The notes under the pieces are model-generated. The model was not told where the DNA came from. It saw only the letters and a list, made by a program, of their open reading frames with translations, and ran no database searches. The position numbers and the translations under genes were made by a program. A DNA stretch of 64,000 nucleotides. It comes from Arthrobacter sp. N199823 (GTDB lineage: Bacteria > Actinomycetota > Actinomycetes > Actinomycetales > Micrococcaceae). This document shows, piece after piece, positions 44,620-52,422 of the stretch; position 1 is the stretch's first letter; each line of letters opens with the position of its first letter. Location: contig NZ_PJIN01000004.1 in assembly GCF_002929705.1 (NCBI RefSeq), positions 1 through 64,000 on the forward strand, written 5' to 3'.

Positions 44620-44737
44620 TGAGAACTCCTCTAGTTACCTTGGAGTTCAGACGCCATCGCCTGTCTCCAGCCCATGATGTGCAACACGTTACATGACGGG
44701 CAGGAGGATAGTTAGAGGCCCGGGTGGCTAATCCGCA

Positions 44738-45937
44738 TTAGAGGGGCGAACCATCGCTTTCATCCTCATGTGCGGCGTCAGCGAGGGGTACATGGTGTAT
44801 TCGCACGTGCTGATCACTCGCAGTGTTGCTGAGCGGATCGCGCAGCAGATCGCTCAGGCGCCGGCCCTGTCCGCCCCACCGCAAGGCAATGATCTCCCCT
44901 GCAATGGACACTGCTGTCTCCTCCGGGGTGCGCGAGCCCAGATCCAGCCCGATGGGACTTGAAAGCTTCCCAAGCTCGACGTCGGTCAGCCCCACCTCCC
45001 GGAGCCGATCCATCCGGTCGTCATGTGTTTTTCGCGAGCCCATGGCGCCCACGTAGGCGACCTCGTGGCGCAGCGCCACCTCCAGCAGCGGCACATCAAA
45101 CTTGGGGTCGTGGGTCAGCACGCAAATGACAGAACGCGGGTCCACTGATCCGGCGTCAATTTGCGCCTGTAAATACCGGTGCGGCCATTCCACCACTACC
45201 TCATCCGCCTCGGGGAAACGGGCCTTCGTGGCAAACACAGCGCGGGCATCGCAGACAGTGACCCGGTATCCCAGAAAGCTACCCTGCCGCGCCACTGCCG
45301 CGGCGAAGTCAATGGCACCAAAAACCAGCATGCGCGGCTGCGGGGCAAAGCTGGCCACAAAAACACGCATTCCGTCCCCCCGTCGCTGCCCGTCGGGCCC
45401 ATACATCAGCGTGGTGTTGCGCCCGGCCGCCAGCAGGCCCATCACGTCATCACTGACGGCGTGGTCAGCGCGGTCGCTACCCAAGGTTCCGGCAAATCCG
45501 TCGGGGTGAACCACCAGGTGGCGGCCCAACCAGCTCGGGTCCGGGTGCTCAATCACCGTCACTATGGCCACGGGCCTGTGCGCGTCCAGATCGGCAGCCA
45601 CCTGGGCCAACTCCGGAAACGTGGCTTGAGAGACGGCTTCGACAAAAACGTCAATGATGCCGCCACATGTCAGCCCTACCTCAAAGGCAGCATCATCGCT
45701 GATGCCGTAGCGTTGCAAGACGGGCCGACCACTAAGTGCCACCTCGGAAGCAAGCTCGTACAGGGCACCTTCCACGCACCCGCCGGACACGGACCCCACA
45801 GCCAGCCCCTCGGCGTCGACCATCATGGAGGCGCCGGCTGGCCGCGGCGCCGAGCGGAACGTGCGCACCACCGTCCCCAGCCCCACGGTGCGCCCGGCCG
45901 CCACGGCCTCAACCAGATCCTTCAACACTTCACGCAT
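44738..45937 (-). CDS. XdhC/CoxI-family molybdenum cofactor insertion protein
   Basis: This 399-residue protein has an N-terminal XdhC/CoxI domain (AGRTVGLGTVVRTFRSAPR; GSVSGGCVEGALYE) and a C-terminal Rossmann domain (VCDARAVFATKARFPEADEV; AYVGAMGSRKTHDDRM). XdhC proteins bind and sulfurate or insert the molybdenum cofactor for xanthine-oxidase-family enzymes. Its start overlaps the end of the VWA gene. Confidence 0.87.
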   Translation of the reverse strand: MREVLKDLVEAVAAGRTVGLGTVVRTFRSAPRPAGASMMVDAEGLAVGSVSGGCVEGALYELASEVALSGRPVLQRYGISDDAAFEVGLTCGGIIDVFVEAVSQATFPELAQVAADLDAHRPVAIVTVIEHPDPSWLGRHLVVHPDGFAGTLGSDRADHAVSDDVMGLLAAGRNTTLMYGPDGQRRGDGMRVFVASFAPQPRMLVFGAIDFAAAVARQGSFLGYRVTVCDARAVFATKARFPEADEVVVEWPHRYLQAQIDAGSVDPRSVICVLTHDPKFDVPLLEVALRHEVAYVGAMGSRKTHDDRMDRLREVGLTDVELGKLSSPIGLDLGSRTPEETAVSIAGEIIALRWGGQGRRLSDLLRDPLSNTASDQHVRIHHVPLADAAHEDESDGSPL

Positions 45938-47042
45938 TGCCCATCACAGCCAACAACTCCTCGAAGCTCTTCAATGAATGGCCCCCAATAAAGTCATCAA
46001 CGTGCGGCAGGACGGCCCTGATTCCCTGCTGCACGGGTTCGTAACCGGGCTTGTCCCGGTGAGGATTGGTCCAGATGACGCGCCGCGCCACCTGATGCAG
46101 CCGCTCCACCTGCCGTCCCAGCAGTGCCGGGTCACCGCGTTCCCATCCATCACTGACAATGATGACGACGGCGTTTCTGACCACCGCGCGCTGCCCCCAC
46201 CGTTCGTTGAAGGCGCCCAACACCTCGCCCAGCCGGGTGCCACCTGACCAATCCGGCACCGTACTCCCGGCCACGGCCAGGGCATCATCGGCGTCGGGCA
46301 CACGGAGCGCGGAGGTAACCCGAGTCAGGCGAGTGCCCAGAGTAAACACCTCCACGTGATGTGGGGCGGCTTGGAGCACATGGTGGGCCAGCCGCAGCAA
46401 GCTGTCCGCATAGGGAGACATGGACCCGGAGACATCAATCAGCCAAGCGATCCTTCGAGGCTTCCTCGGTGTGCGCCGGTATTTAAGCGGTCCCGGCTCA
46501 CCACCGCGGCGCAGCTGTGCGCGCAAGCTGCTGACACTGTCAATCCGCCCGGTGCGCCACCGCTGCTTCCGGCGGGAAAGGCGCGAGGGCAGCGTGACGG
46601 CTAGCTCATCGAAGAGCTGGTGCAGGAGTGTCCGTTCGGCGGCATCAAGAGTGGCCACATCTCGGTGGCGCAGGAGTTCGCGTCGGCTGGCGATGGCACG
46701 CAGAGACCCTTCGCTACGTTCGGAACCATCAGGGGCTTCGTCGTCATCTTCCAGCGCGGCAGCCTGGACGGTGGCTGCTGCTACCTTCTCGGCTTGGGGG
46801 ACGGCACGAACGGGGGTGAACCAGCGTTCAAAAGTCCGCTGGTAGCTGTCCAGGTCCTCGGGTGCCGAACATAAGGTGGCACGCCCAGCCCAAAAAACAT
46901 CGCCACGGTTCTCAATCGACAGATGCGAGACGGCGTCGACAAAACTGCGTGAGCGTTCTGCGCTGACCTTGACCCCGGCGGATCGCACGGCGGCGGCGAA
47001 AGCCAACAGGATCTCCTCAGCGCTATTGTCTACCTCCGGCAT
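45930..47042 (-). CDS. coxE: CoxE-like von Willebrand factor A protein
   Basis: This 370-residue protein has a C-terminal VWA domain with the MIDAS elements DVSGSMS (near residue 200), GGTRLG and SDGWERGD. Its N-terminal half is charged. CoxE works with the MoxR ATPase CoxD in maturation of the molybdenum-copper or molybdenum centre. It follows coxD after three bases. Confidence 0.87.
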   Translation of the reverse strand: MPEVDNSAEEILLAFAAAVRSAGVKVSAERSRSFVDAVSHLSIENRGDVFWAGRATLCSAPEDLDSYQRTFERWFTPVRAVPQAEKVAAATVQAAALEDDDEAPDGSERSEGSLRAIASRRELLRHRDVATLDAAERTLLHQLFDELAVTLPSRLSRRKQRWRTGRIDSVSSLRAQLRRGGEPGPLKYRRTPRKPRRIAWLIDVSGSMSPYADSLLRLAHHVLQAAPHHVEVFTLGTRLTRVTSALRVPDADDALAVAGSTVPDWSGGTRLGEVLGAFNERWGQRAVVRNAVVIIVSDGWERGDPALLGRQVERLHQVARRVIWTNPHRDKPGYEPVQQGIRAVLPHVDDFIGGHSLKSFEELLAVMGNA

Positions 47043-47045
47043 GGT

Positions 47046-47927
47046 TCAGCCCAGTATCTTGGCCAGCGCGGACGTGACGCGTTTGGAGTCCTCACGGTAT
47101 TTGCACAGTGCCCCGATGCTGGCGGCGGCCGATTCCAGTTCCAGCTCCGCACTGCCCAGTAGGTGCAGGGCGCGGGCCCAATCGAGGGTTTCGGCCACTC
47201 CAGGCGGCTTCATGATGTTCTCCGTGGCACGAATCTGTTGGACGGCCCGCACCACTTGTTCTGCAAGCAACTCCGGAACGTGAGGCAGCCGCGTGCGAAC
47301 AATCTCCACCTCGCGGGCCAAACCGGGGTGGTCGATCCAGTGGTACAGACAGCGGCGCTTGAGCGCATCATGGAGGTCCCGGGTTCGGTTTGAGGTCAAC
47401 ACCACGAGGGGCGGGATGGCTGCTTTGACAGTGCCAAACTCCGGGATGGAGACCTGGTAGGTGGAGAGCACCTCGAGCAGGAACGCCTCAAATTCATCGT
47501 CCGCCCTGTCGATCTCGTCAATGAGCAGCACGGCCGGGCTCTGCTGCAGGGCCTTCAGGATGGGCCGGGCCAGCAGGAAGCGCCCGTCGTAAAGCGACTT
47601 CTCCAGTTCGACAGTGCTGCGGTTGTCCCCACCGGCCTCAACGCTGCGCAGGTGCAGGATCTGGGCCGTGAAATCCCAGTCGTAGAGCGCTTGGCTGGCG
47701 TCAATGCCTTCGTAGCATTGCAGTCGGATCAAGGGCAGACCGAACGCCTGCGCGAGGGCCTCTGCCATGGCGGTTTTGCCGGTGCCCGGTTCACCTTCAA
47801 GCAGGAGTGGGCGCTCCATGGTCATAGCCAAATACGCAATGGTAGCCAGTCCCTCATCGGCCAGGTACCCGGTTTCGGCAAGTTTGGCTGAGAGAGCGGC
47901 CGCTGAAGCAATCGACGTCGTCGTCAT
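47046..47927 (-). CDS. coxD: CoxD-like MoxR-family AAA+ ATPase
   Basis: This 293-residue AAA+ ATPase has Walker A GEPGTGKT (residues 45-52), Walker B LLIDEIDRADDEFE near 120, and sensor 1 VVLTSNRTRDLHDALKRR near 165. It is the first gene of the cox cluster. In characterised systems CoxD acts as a chaperone in active-site assembly of the large subunit together with CoxE. Confidence 0.88.
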   Translation of the reverse strand: MTTTSIASAAALSAKLAETGYLADEGLATIAYLAMTMERPLLLEGEPGTGKTAMAEALAQAFGLPLIRLQCYEGIDASQALYDWDFTAQILHLRSVEAGGDNRSTVELEKSLYDGRFLLARPILKALQQSPAVLLIDEIDRADDEFEAFLLEVLSTYQVSIPEFGTVKAAIPPLVVLTSNRTRDLHDALKRRCLYHWIDHPGLAREVEIVRTRLPHVPELLAEQVVRAVQQIRATENIMKPPGVAETLDWARALHLLGSAELELESAAASIGALCKYREDSKRVTSALAKILG

Positions 47928-48002
47928 GGCCTAAGCATATCGGCCGAGGGACCCGCCGCGAGCTCGCGAGCGGTGGGAGGCCGAAGTGCGATAGGCCCCC
48001 GT

Positions 48003-48058
48003 CAACGCTCCGCCGACCCTCCCTCATCAATTGGGGTATTTTCGCCAACGCTCCCGCA
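48003..48058. repeat. Two further copies of the CAACGCTTCCGCA-type motif
   Basis: CAACGCTCCGCCG at 48003 and CAACGCTCCCGCA at 48046-48058, the latter after TTTTCGC, lie upstream of coxD. They match the pair at 37941-37985 with one or two differences. Confidence 0.45.
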
Positions 48059-48112
48059 ATGGAGCAACGCGGTGCAGCTGCGAGCGGGCCCTGCGGCCGT
48101 GGCGCGCGGCGG

Positions 48113-48583
48113 TCATGTTGCCATAGCTTTTGAGATCGATATCGATGGAGCCGTGCGGGGCCATGTCCAGGCGGAGCGCAGGATGAAGGCCAGGATCAGC
48201 ACCTCGACTCCGATGGTGAGGGTGTAGTAGAAGGCCCAGTCCGAGGACGCCCCCGCAAAGTTGAACACCATGATGGGGATGTACAGCGATCCCACGATAA
48301 GGTTCGTGACGCGGTTCACCCGGGCGGGCAGCGTCATGGAGAGCAGCACCATCAGCGCCGGGATCGCGATGATCACGAAGAAGATGGACATCAAAGTTGC
48401 GCTGATGTCGAACTCAAAGATGACGCCACCGCGAATTAGGTCAATTTCGCCGGGCTGGTAGAGGTGAAAGTAGTCGATGTAGATGACGAGGAACATGAGG
48501 CTGGTCCAGGATGCGGCGAGCTTGGCCTGCACGGCGATCGGAGGGGTATCAAGCAGGTTCGGGGTTTTCGTTCGAATGGTCAT
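48113..48583 (-). CDS. Four-TM hypothetical membrane protein (DUF6326-like)
   Basis: This 156-residue protein has four hydrophobic segments and resembles the DUF6326 group. The membrane helices include SLMFLVIYIDYFHLYQPGEI near residue 30. GAAAGGCGAAC precedes the ATG. It lies just downstream of the oxidoreductase gene on the same strand, about 95 bp away. Its function is unknown. Confidence 0.7.
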   Translation of the reverse strand: MTIRTKTPNLLDTPPIAVQAKLAASWTSLMFLVIYIDYFHLYQPGEIDLIRGGVIFEFDISATLMSIFFVIIAIPALMVLLSMTLPARVNRVTNLIVGSLYIPIMVFNFAGASSDWAFYYTLTIGVEVLILAFILRSAWTWPRTAPSISISKAMAT

Positions 48584-48679
48584 TAGTTCGCCTTTCGAGA
48601 GGAGCGGACGGGCCGCCTGAGTGGCGGCAGGTCTGGGCGTGCCTAGGCACGGTTTGAGTCGTTCTTGTTGGTCCGATCG

Positions 48680-49648
48680 TCAGAGGGTGATCACGACCTT
48701 CCCTCGAGTGTGTCCGGCCCCGACGTAGCGAAGGGCGTCAGCTGCCTCGTCGAGCGGGTAGTTGCGGTCGATAACGGGTGTGAGCTGCCCGGTCGTGAGC
48801 AGCTCGGCCAAGGTGAGCAGGTCCTGGCGCTTTCCGATCGAGGTGAAGGGCTTCAGCTGCTGACGGGTGAACCCGGACAGCACGCGCGCTTTGATGATCC
48901 GCCCGAGAGGGCCGAGCCAGCGGCCGCCGTGTCCGCTGTTGGGGATCAGGGTGCCGGTGGGCGTCAGCGCTCGGCGGACGGCCGCCAGGGGCTGGGCTTC
49001 CACATTGTCGAGGATGACGTCGTAGCGCTTCTCGGTGCGAGTGAAGTCTGTCCTAGTGTAGTCAATGACGTGGTCTGCACCGAGTGCGCCGACCAGGTCG
49101 ACGTTGCGGGTGCTGCACACACCTGTCACTTCGGCGCCGAACGCCTTGGCGATCTGTACAGCGTAGGATCCCACGCCGCCTGATGCGCCCGTGATCAGCA
49201 CCGTCTGACCCGGTTGGACGTTCGCGATCTTACGCAATGCTTGCAACGCGGTTAGACCCGAGGTAGGCACAGCTGCCGCGCTCAGAGACGGAACGTTGGA
49301 TGGCACGGACACGAGGTTCTCCGCCGGGACGCAAGCGTACTCCGCGAGCGTTCCGGCGGCGCTCCAGCCGAACACCTCGTCGCCGGGGCGGAGCGCGGTG
49401 ACGTCCTTCCCCACAGCTGCCACCGTGCCAGCGAGGTCCCTGCCTGGAATGCCGTGGCGCGGCCGGCGAAGACCGAACACCAGGCGCACCATGTACGGCT
49501 CACCGGTCATGATGAAGTAGTCGCCAGGATGCACCGAGGCCGCGCTCACTCGGACGAGCACATCTCCTCGACCGGGATGTGGTTTCTCGACCTCGGACAA
49601 CTCAAGCACTTCGGGCGGCCCGTAGCGGTGCTGGACGACGGCCCGCAT
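48680..49648 (-). CDS. NADPH:quinone reductase-like zinc-independent alcohol dehydrogenase (MDR)
   Basis: This 322-residue medium-chain dehydrogenase starts at ATG 49648, with GGAGGCGACG before it. A GTG at 49720 with AGGAGG upstream would add 24 residues and is a real alternative. VLITGASGGVGSYAVQIAKA near residue 145 is the NADPH site. No zinc-binding cysteines are present, as in quinone or enone reductases. It is divergent from a TetR gene with a strong inverted repeat between them, implying induction by an electrophilic or xenobiotic compound. Confidence 0.83.
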   Translation of the reverse strand: MRAVVQHRYGPPEVLELSEVEKPHPGRGDVLVRVSAASVHPGDYFIMTGEPYMVRLVFGLRRPRHGIPGRDLAGTVAAVGKDVTALRPGDEVFGWSAAGTLAEYACVPAENLVSVPSNVPSLSAAAVPTSGLTALQALRKIANVQPGQTVLITGASGGVGSYAVQIAKAFGAEVTGVCSTRNVDLVGALGADHVIDYTRTDFTRTEKRYDVILDNVEAQPLAAVRRALTPTGTLIPNSGHGGRWLGPLGRIIKARVLSGFTRQQLKPFTSIGKRQDLLTLAELLTTGQLTPVIDRNYPLDEAADALRYVGAGHTRGKVVITL

Positions 49649-49760
49649 CGTCGCCTCCCCAGCCGGGTTGGCACCCGGTACCAGGGGTACTCTGCCCTTC
49701 GATTGCTGTTTGATTCCCACGGAAGCCTCCTGACGTCCGAGCTGCGACTCTCGCTGGCCC

Positions 49761-49810
49761 GTACAGCGTACGTCGTACGATGTACGGTTTACTAGGATCG
49801 TACGCTGTAC
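49761..49810. promoter_or_regulatory. Predicted TetR operator region between oxidoreductase and tetR
   Basis: GTACAGCGTACG (49761-49772) is repeated as its exact reverse complement CGTACGCTGTAC at 49799-49810. The first arm also forms a local near-palindrome with CGTACGATGTAC (49774-49785). The site lies between the divergent starts, so the TetR protein probably binds here. Confidence 0.65.
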
Positions 49811-49843
49811 TAATGTCAAGACTTTCAAGAGAGAATGAGACCC

Positions 49844-50518
49844 ATGCCTGCAACAGAACAACGCCAGGAAGCATCAGACGCGGGGCTGAGCAAGCGGCGA
49901 GTGGTGCTCGAGGCGGTCCGGCTCGCCGACAGCGAGGGAGTCGACAAGCTGAGCATGCGTCGGCTGGCTAGCGTGCTCGGCGCGGGCGCAATGTCGCTCT
50001 ACCACTATGTGGCGAGCAAGGAGGAGTTGCTGGACGCCATGATCGACATCGTCTTCGAGGAGATTGAGCTCCCGCCCGAAGACGCCGATTGGCAGTCGGC
50101 GATGCGGCGGCGGGCGGTATCCGCCCGACAGGTTCTTGCACGCCACCCGTGGGCGATCGGCCTGATGGACTCGCGGACATCGCCAGGGCCCGCGAACCTC
50201 CGCCATCACGAAGCGGTCACGGCCTGCCTGCGGAGGGCTGGCTTCTCGGTCTTGCTGGCAACGCATGCCAACTGGTTGCTCGACAGCCTTGTGTACGGTT
50301 ACGCCATGCAGGAAGCCACCCTCCCTTTCGACACCGCCGATGAACTCGCGGACATGGCCGAGGACGTCTACCTGCCCCAGCTTCCTCCCGACGAGTTCCC
50401 CTACCTCAACGAGTCCGCCGCGGCGCTCGTCGCTGCAGGATACGACCCGGCGGAGGAGTTCATCTTCGGTCTAGACCTCGCCTTGGCCGCCCTCGAGCCC
50501 CTGAGAGCCTCCGCATAG
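49844..50518 (+). CDS. TetR-family regulator (TetR_C class)
   Basis: This 224-residue protein has an N-terminal helix-turn-helix (KLSMRRLASVLGAGAMSLYHYV, about residues 33-55). A TetR-type C-terminal domain (LLDSLVYGYAMQE near 145) follows. I chose the ATG at 49844 because GAGAGA is nine bases upstream; an ATG at 49835 is almost on top of that site. It is divergent from the oxidoreductase it likely represses. Confidence 0.83.
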   Translation: MPATEQRQEASDAGLSKRRVVLEAVRLADSEGVDKLSMRRLASVLGAGAMSLYHYVASKEELLDAMIDIVFEEIELPPEDADWQSAMRRRAVSARQVLARHPWAIGLMDSRTSPGPANLRHHEAVTACLRRAGFSVLLATHANWLLDSLVYGYAMQEATLPFDTADELADMAEDVYLPQLPPDEFPYLNESAAALVAAGYDPAEEFIFGLDLALAALEPLRASA

Positions 50519-50661
50519 CGACGCTCATGGACCGTCGCGCGGCCTGCACGAGGATAGCAAGGAGCGTAAGAATCGTTACGGCCACACGCTGGTGCGGCTG
50601 GGCAGTGGCGGGAGATGCCCGGTGCTATGGAACGACGGCGGCACGCAACTGCCGTCTTGTC

Positions 50662-52113
50662 TCACCATTGGATGCGGTGGAAATCCTCGAGGAGTTTGGC
50701 GCCGCGGGCAGGATTGAGCACCGCAACCCAAGAGATGCGGCCCAGCAAATGCGCACGGAAATCGCTGTGAGCTTCCCGGTTTTGCGACTGGGGTCCATGC
50801 ATGCGGCAATTGTGGATGATGGCCTTGAGTCGATCAAAGTCCGGGCGTGGAACATTGGTTCGTTCATTGACCACCACCGAGGTCACCATTTGCCGGACCC
50901 CAGACTGGCGCACTCGAGTCTTTTGTTGGTTCACGCTGTGCTCTTGGTCTTCGATGATCAAGGTTGCCGCACGCAAGAACGCATCGGCATGCTGTGCCAA
51001 GTCCTGGCCACCGCTAAAAGCGAGGTCGTCGGCATACCGGGTGTAGCCGCCGTCGAACTTCTCCGCCAGGCCCGCAAGTCGCGAATCGAGCCGGCGCAGC
51101 GAGAGATTCGCCAGCGTCGGCGAGGTGGGCGCACCCTGCGGAAGATGCGGCACGGAGAGTGATTGGCGCAGCGCGAACCGCTGGTTCGGGTCCCCACCGG
51201 AAGGCATTTGGGCGAGCACCCGGGGCGGAACCACATGGGTGGCGATGCCAACCAGACGGTGGGAAACGGCTTCGGTGTAGCCGGCCTGCCGCAGTGTGCC
51301 GTACACCCGTCCAGCCGTAACCTTGGCAAAGAAGGTCACTAGATCTAGGTTCAACACCACGTCCCGACCCGTATGGTGCGCAGCGCCTGTGACGGCACTG
51401 CGGCCCGGTACAAATCCGTGCGCCGCGTCATGGAGCTCAAGTGGGTAGAGCAGCTCCCGCAGCACGGTTCGTTGGAGGGCACGAAGCCTAGGTGCCGGTA
51501 TCTCCAGCAGCCGAGGCAGCCTGCCCGGACGCGAACGCCACTCATAGCGGTAATGCTGGAGTTTGCGGACAGCCGTTCGATTCCAGTGCTTGGGATCTGC
51601 GAACCATTCCAGTTCTCCACCGCTCAGCTTCAGCCTTTCGGCCAACTCGCCCAGCGTGCCGATCTGGGGGACGCCCGCGTGCCTATTATCCCGGGCCACC
51701 GAAGGGGCCAACACATAGTTGGCGATGAGGATGGGCTTGCGTTGCTGGGCGGCCTTGGCTACTGCCTCTAGGGCGGCCTTGGCTACTGCCTCTAGGAAAG
51801 AGTCACAGCTGGCGATCATGGCGGCCAGTTCCCGTGGAGCATCGAGCGGCGGACGTGGGTACCCCCGCACGACTTGGGCAGCCAGCGGTCCCAGCCAACG
51901 CCGTCGTGCTCCCAGAACATGGGCACCTGCAGCAACGAGTTCCGCTTTGGTCCACTGCGGGGAAGCCAAGAAGGCCTGCGCCAAGGTTTGCGCGATCGCA
52001 GAGCTTGACGGGCGGGGAGTGCGTTGAAGGGTGGCCGCGGCTCTGGTTACCGCTGGAGTCACGGCTGGCTCCACGGGCAGGGGAGGCCCGGGCGCTGGGC
52101 TAGAAGTAGTCAT
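50662..52113 (-). CDS. Retron-type reverse transcriptase
   Basis: This 483-residue protein has an N-terminal extension (1-170) and a group II/retron-type RT domain (about 170-460). RT elements are NLDLVTFFAKV (255-265), LPQGAPTSPTLANLSLRRLD (324-343), the catalytic TRYADDLAFSGG (358-369) with YADD at 360-363, and a thumb region containing VVVNERTNVPR. I chose the ATG at 52113; a longer ORF to 52206 runs back through the predicted RNA. Length and layout match myxobacterial retron RTs (about 485 residues). Hallmarks differ: GAAHH (243-247) replaces NAxxH and VTS (410-412) replaces VTG. No effector gene is adjacent. Confidence 0.88.
   Translation of the reverse strand: MTTSSPAPGPPLPVEPAVTPAVTRAAATLQRTPRPSSSAIAQTLAQAFLASPQWTKAELVAAGAHVLGARRRWLGPLAAQVVRGYPRPPLDAPRELAAMIASCDSFLEAVAKAALEAVAKAAQQRKPILIANYVLAPSVARDNRHAGVPQIGTLGELAERLKLSGGELEWFADPKHWNRTAVRKLQHYRYEWRSRPGRLPRLLEIPAPRLRALQRTVLRELLYPLELHDAAHGFVPGRSAVTGAAHHTGRDVVLNLDLVTFFAKVTAGRVYGTLRQAGYTEAVSHRLVGIATHVVPPRVLAQMPSGGDPNQRFALRQSLSVPHLPQGAPTSPTLANLSLRRLDSRLAGLAEKFDGGYTRYADDLAFSGGQDLAQHADAFLRAATLIIEDQEHSVNQQKTRVRQSGVRQMVTSVVVNERTNVPRPDFDRLKAIIHNCRMHGPQSQNREAHSDFRAHLLGRISWVAVLNPARGAKLLEDFHRIQW
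51747..51794 (-). repeat. Perfect 24-bp tandem duplication inside the RT gene
   Basis: Two identical 24-bp units (51747-51770 and 51771-51794) encode LEAVAKAA twice (residues 107-122) in the N-terminal extension. The reading frame is kept. Confidence 0.9.
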
Positions 52114-52116
52114 GGC

Positions 52117-52284
52117 TGCGATGGCTTCTTTGATGACTTGGCTGTCTGTGCGGGTGCTGAGCTGCGCGGAGCGCTGCGCCGCACCCGCGGTGCATGGATC
52201 AGGCAATACTGCATACCCCGGGGTAGCCCCGGGGAGGGATGCGCGCCAAGGGACGCTTCCCGCCTCATCAAAGAAACCATCGCA
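52117..52284 (-). ncRNA. Candidate retron msr-msd RNA
   Basis: A 20-bp inverted repeat bounds the 168-nt element. Its first arm is TGCGATGGTTTCTTTGATGA (52284-52265, a1) and its second arm is 52136-52117 (a2), fully paired with one G-U. Between them are an msr-like hairpin with CCCCGGGG arms (52234-52227, 52223-52216) extended by GCAT/ATGC, and an msd-like hairpin with 8-bp arms GCGGGTGC/GCACCCGC (52188-52181, 52157-52150). An AAGC at 52258-52255 could hold the branching G. The RT start follows a2 by three bases. Confidence 0.8.
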
Positions 52285-52292
52285 TGCTTCCC

Positions 52293-52298
52293 ATGCTA
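52293..52298 (-). promoter_or_regulatory. -10-like hexamer for the retron RNA
   Basis: TAGCAT on the minus strand ends eight bases before the first base of a1, which would place the transcript start at or next to a1. The -35 region is weak. Confidence 0.4.
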
Positions 52299-52322
52299 AA
52301 CGACGGTTCCCACAATGCGCTC

Positions 52323-52354
52323 GAAGGCCGGCACCCAGTCGGGTACCGGCCTTC
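52323..52354 (-). terminator. Hairpin between the Old Yellow Enzyme gene and the retron
   Basis: A 14-bp stem with one G-U pair, GAAGGCCGGTACCC/GGGTGCCGGCCTTC, has loop GACT. It lies about 70 bp beyond the upstream gene stop. There is no T-run on either strand, so it is a terminator candidate only by position; it insulates the retron from the gene before it. Confidence 0.45.
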
Positions 52355-52422
52355 TAATGTTCCGCGATGCCTCAGCGCTGGTGCCCTGAGTGCCAGTGGC
52401 CCAGCAGCGGGCTAGTGAGCGG

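Noticed and set aside
44660-44700. CRP/GlxR-like site upstream of coxS
   Set aside because: The ATGT and ACAT ends are symmetric but the inner bases do not match the TGTGA/TCACA consensus well enough.
52114-52206. Extended N-terminus of the reverse transcriptase
   Set aside because: The extension would be encoded by the msd hairpin and a2 arm of the candidate RNA and has no ribosome site; the ATG at 52113 gives the expected family length.
52323-52354. Strong hairpin considered as part of the retron RNA
   Set aside because: It lies outside the a1/a2 repeat and upstream of the predicted transcript start, so it more likely ends the preceding gene.
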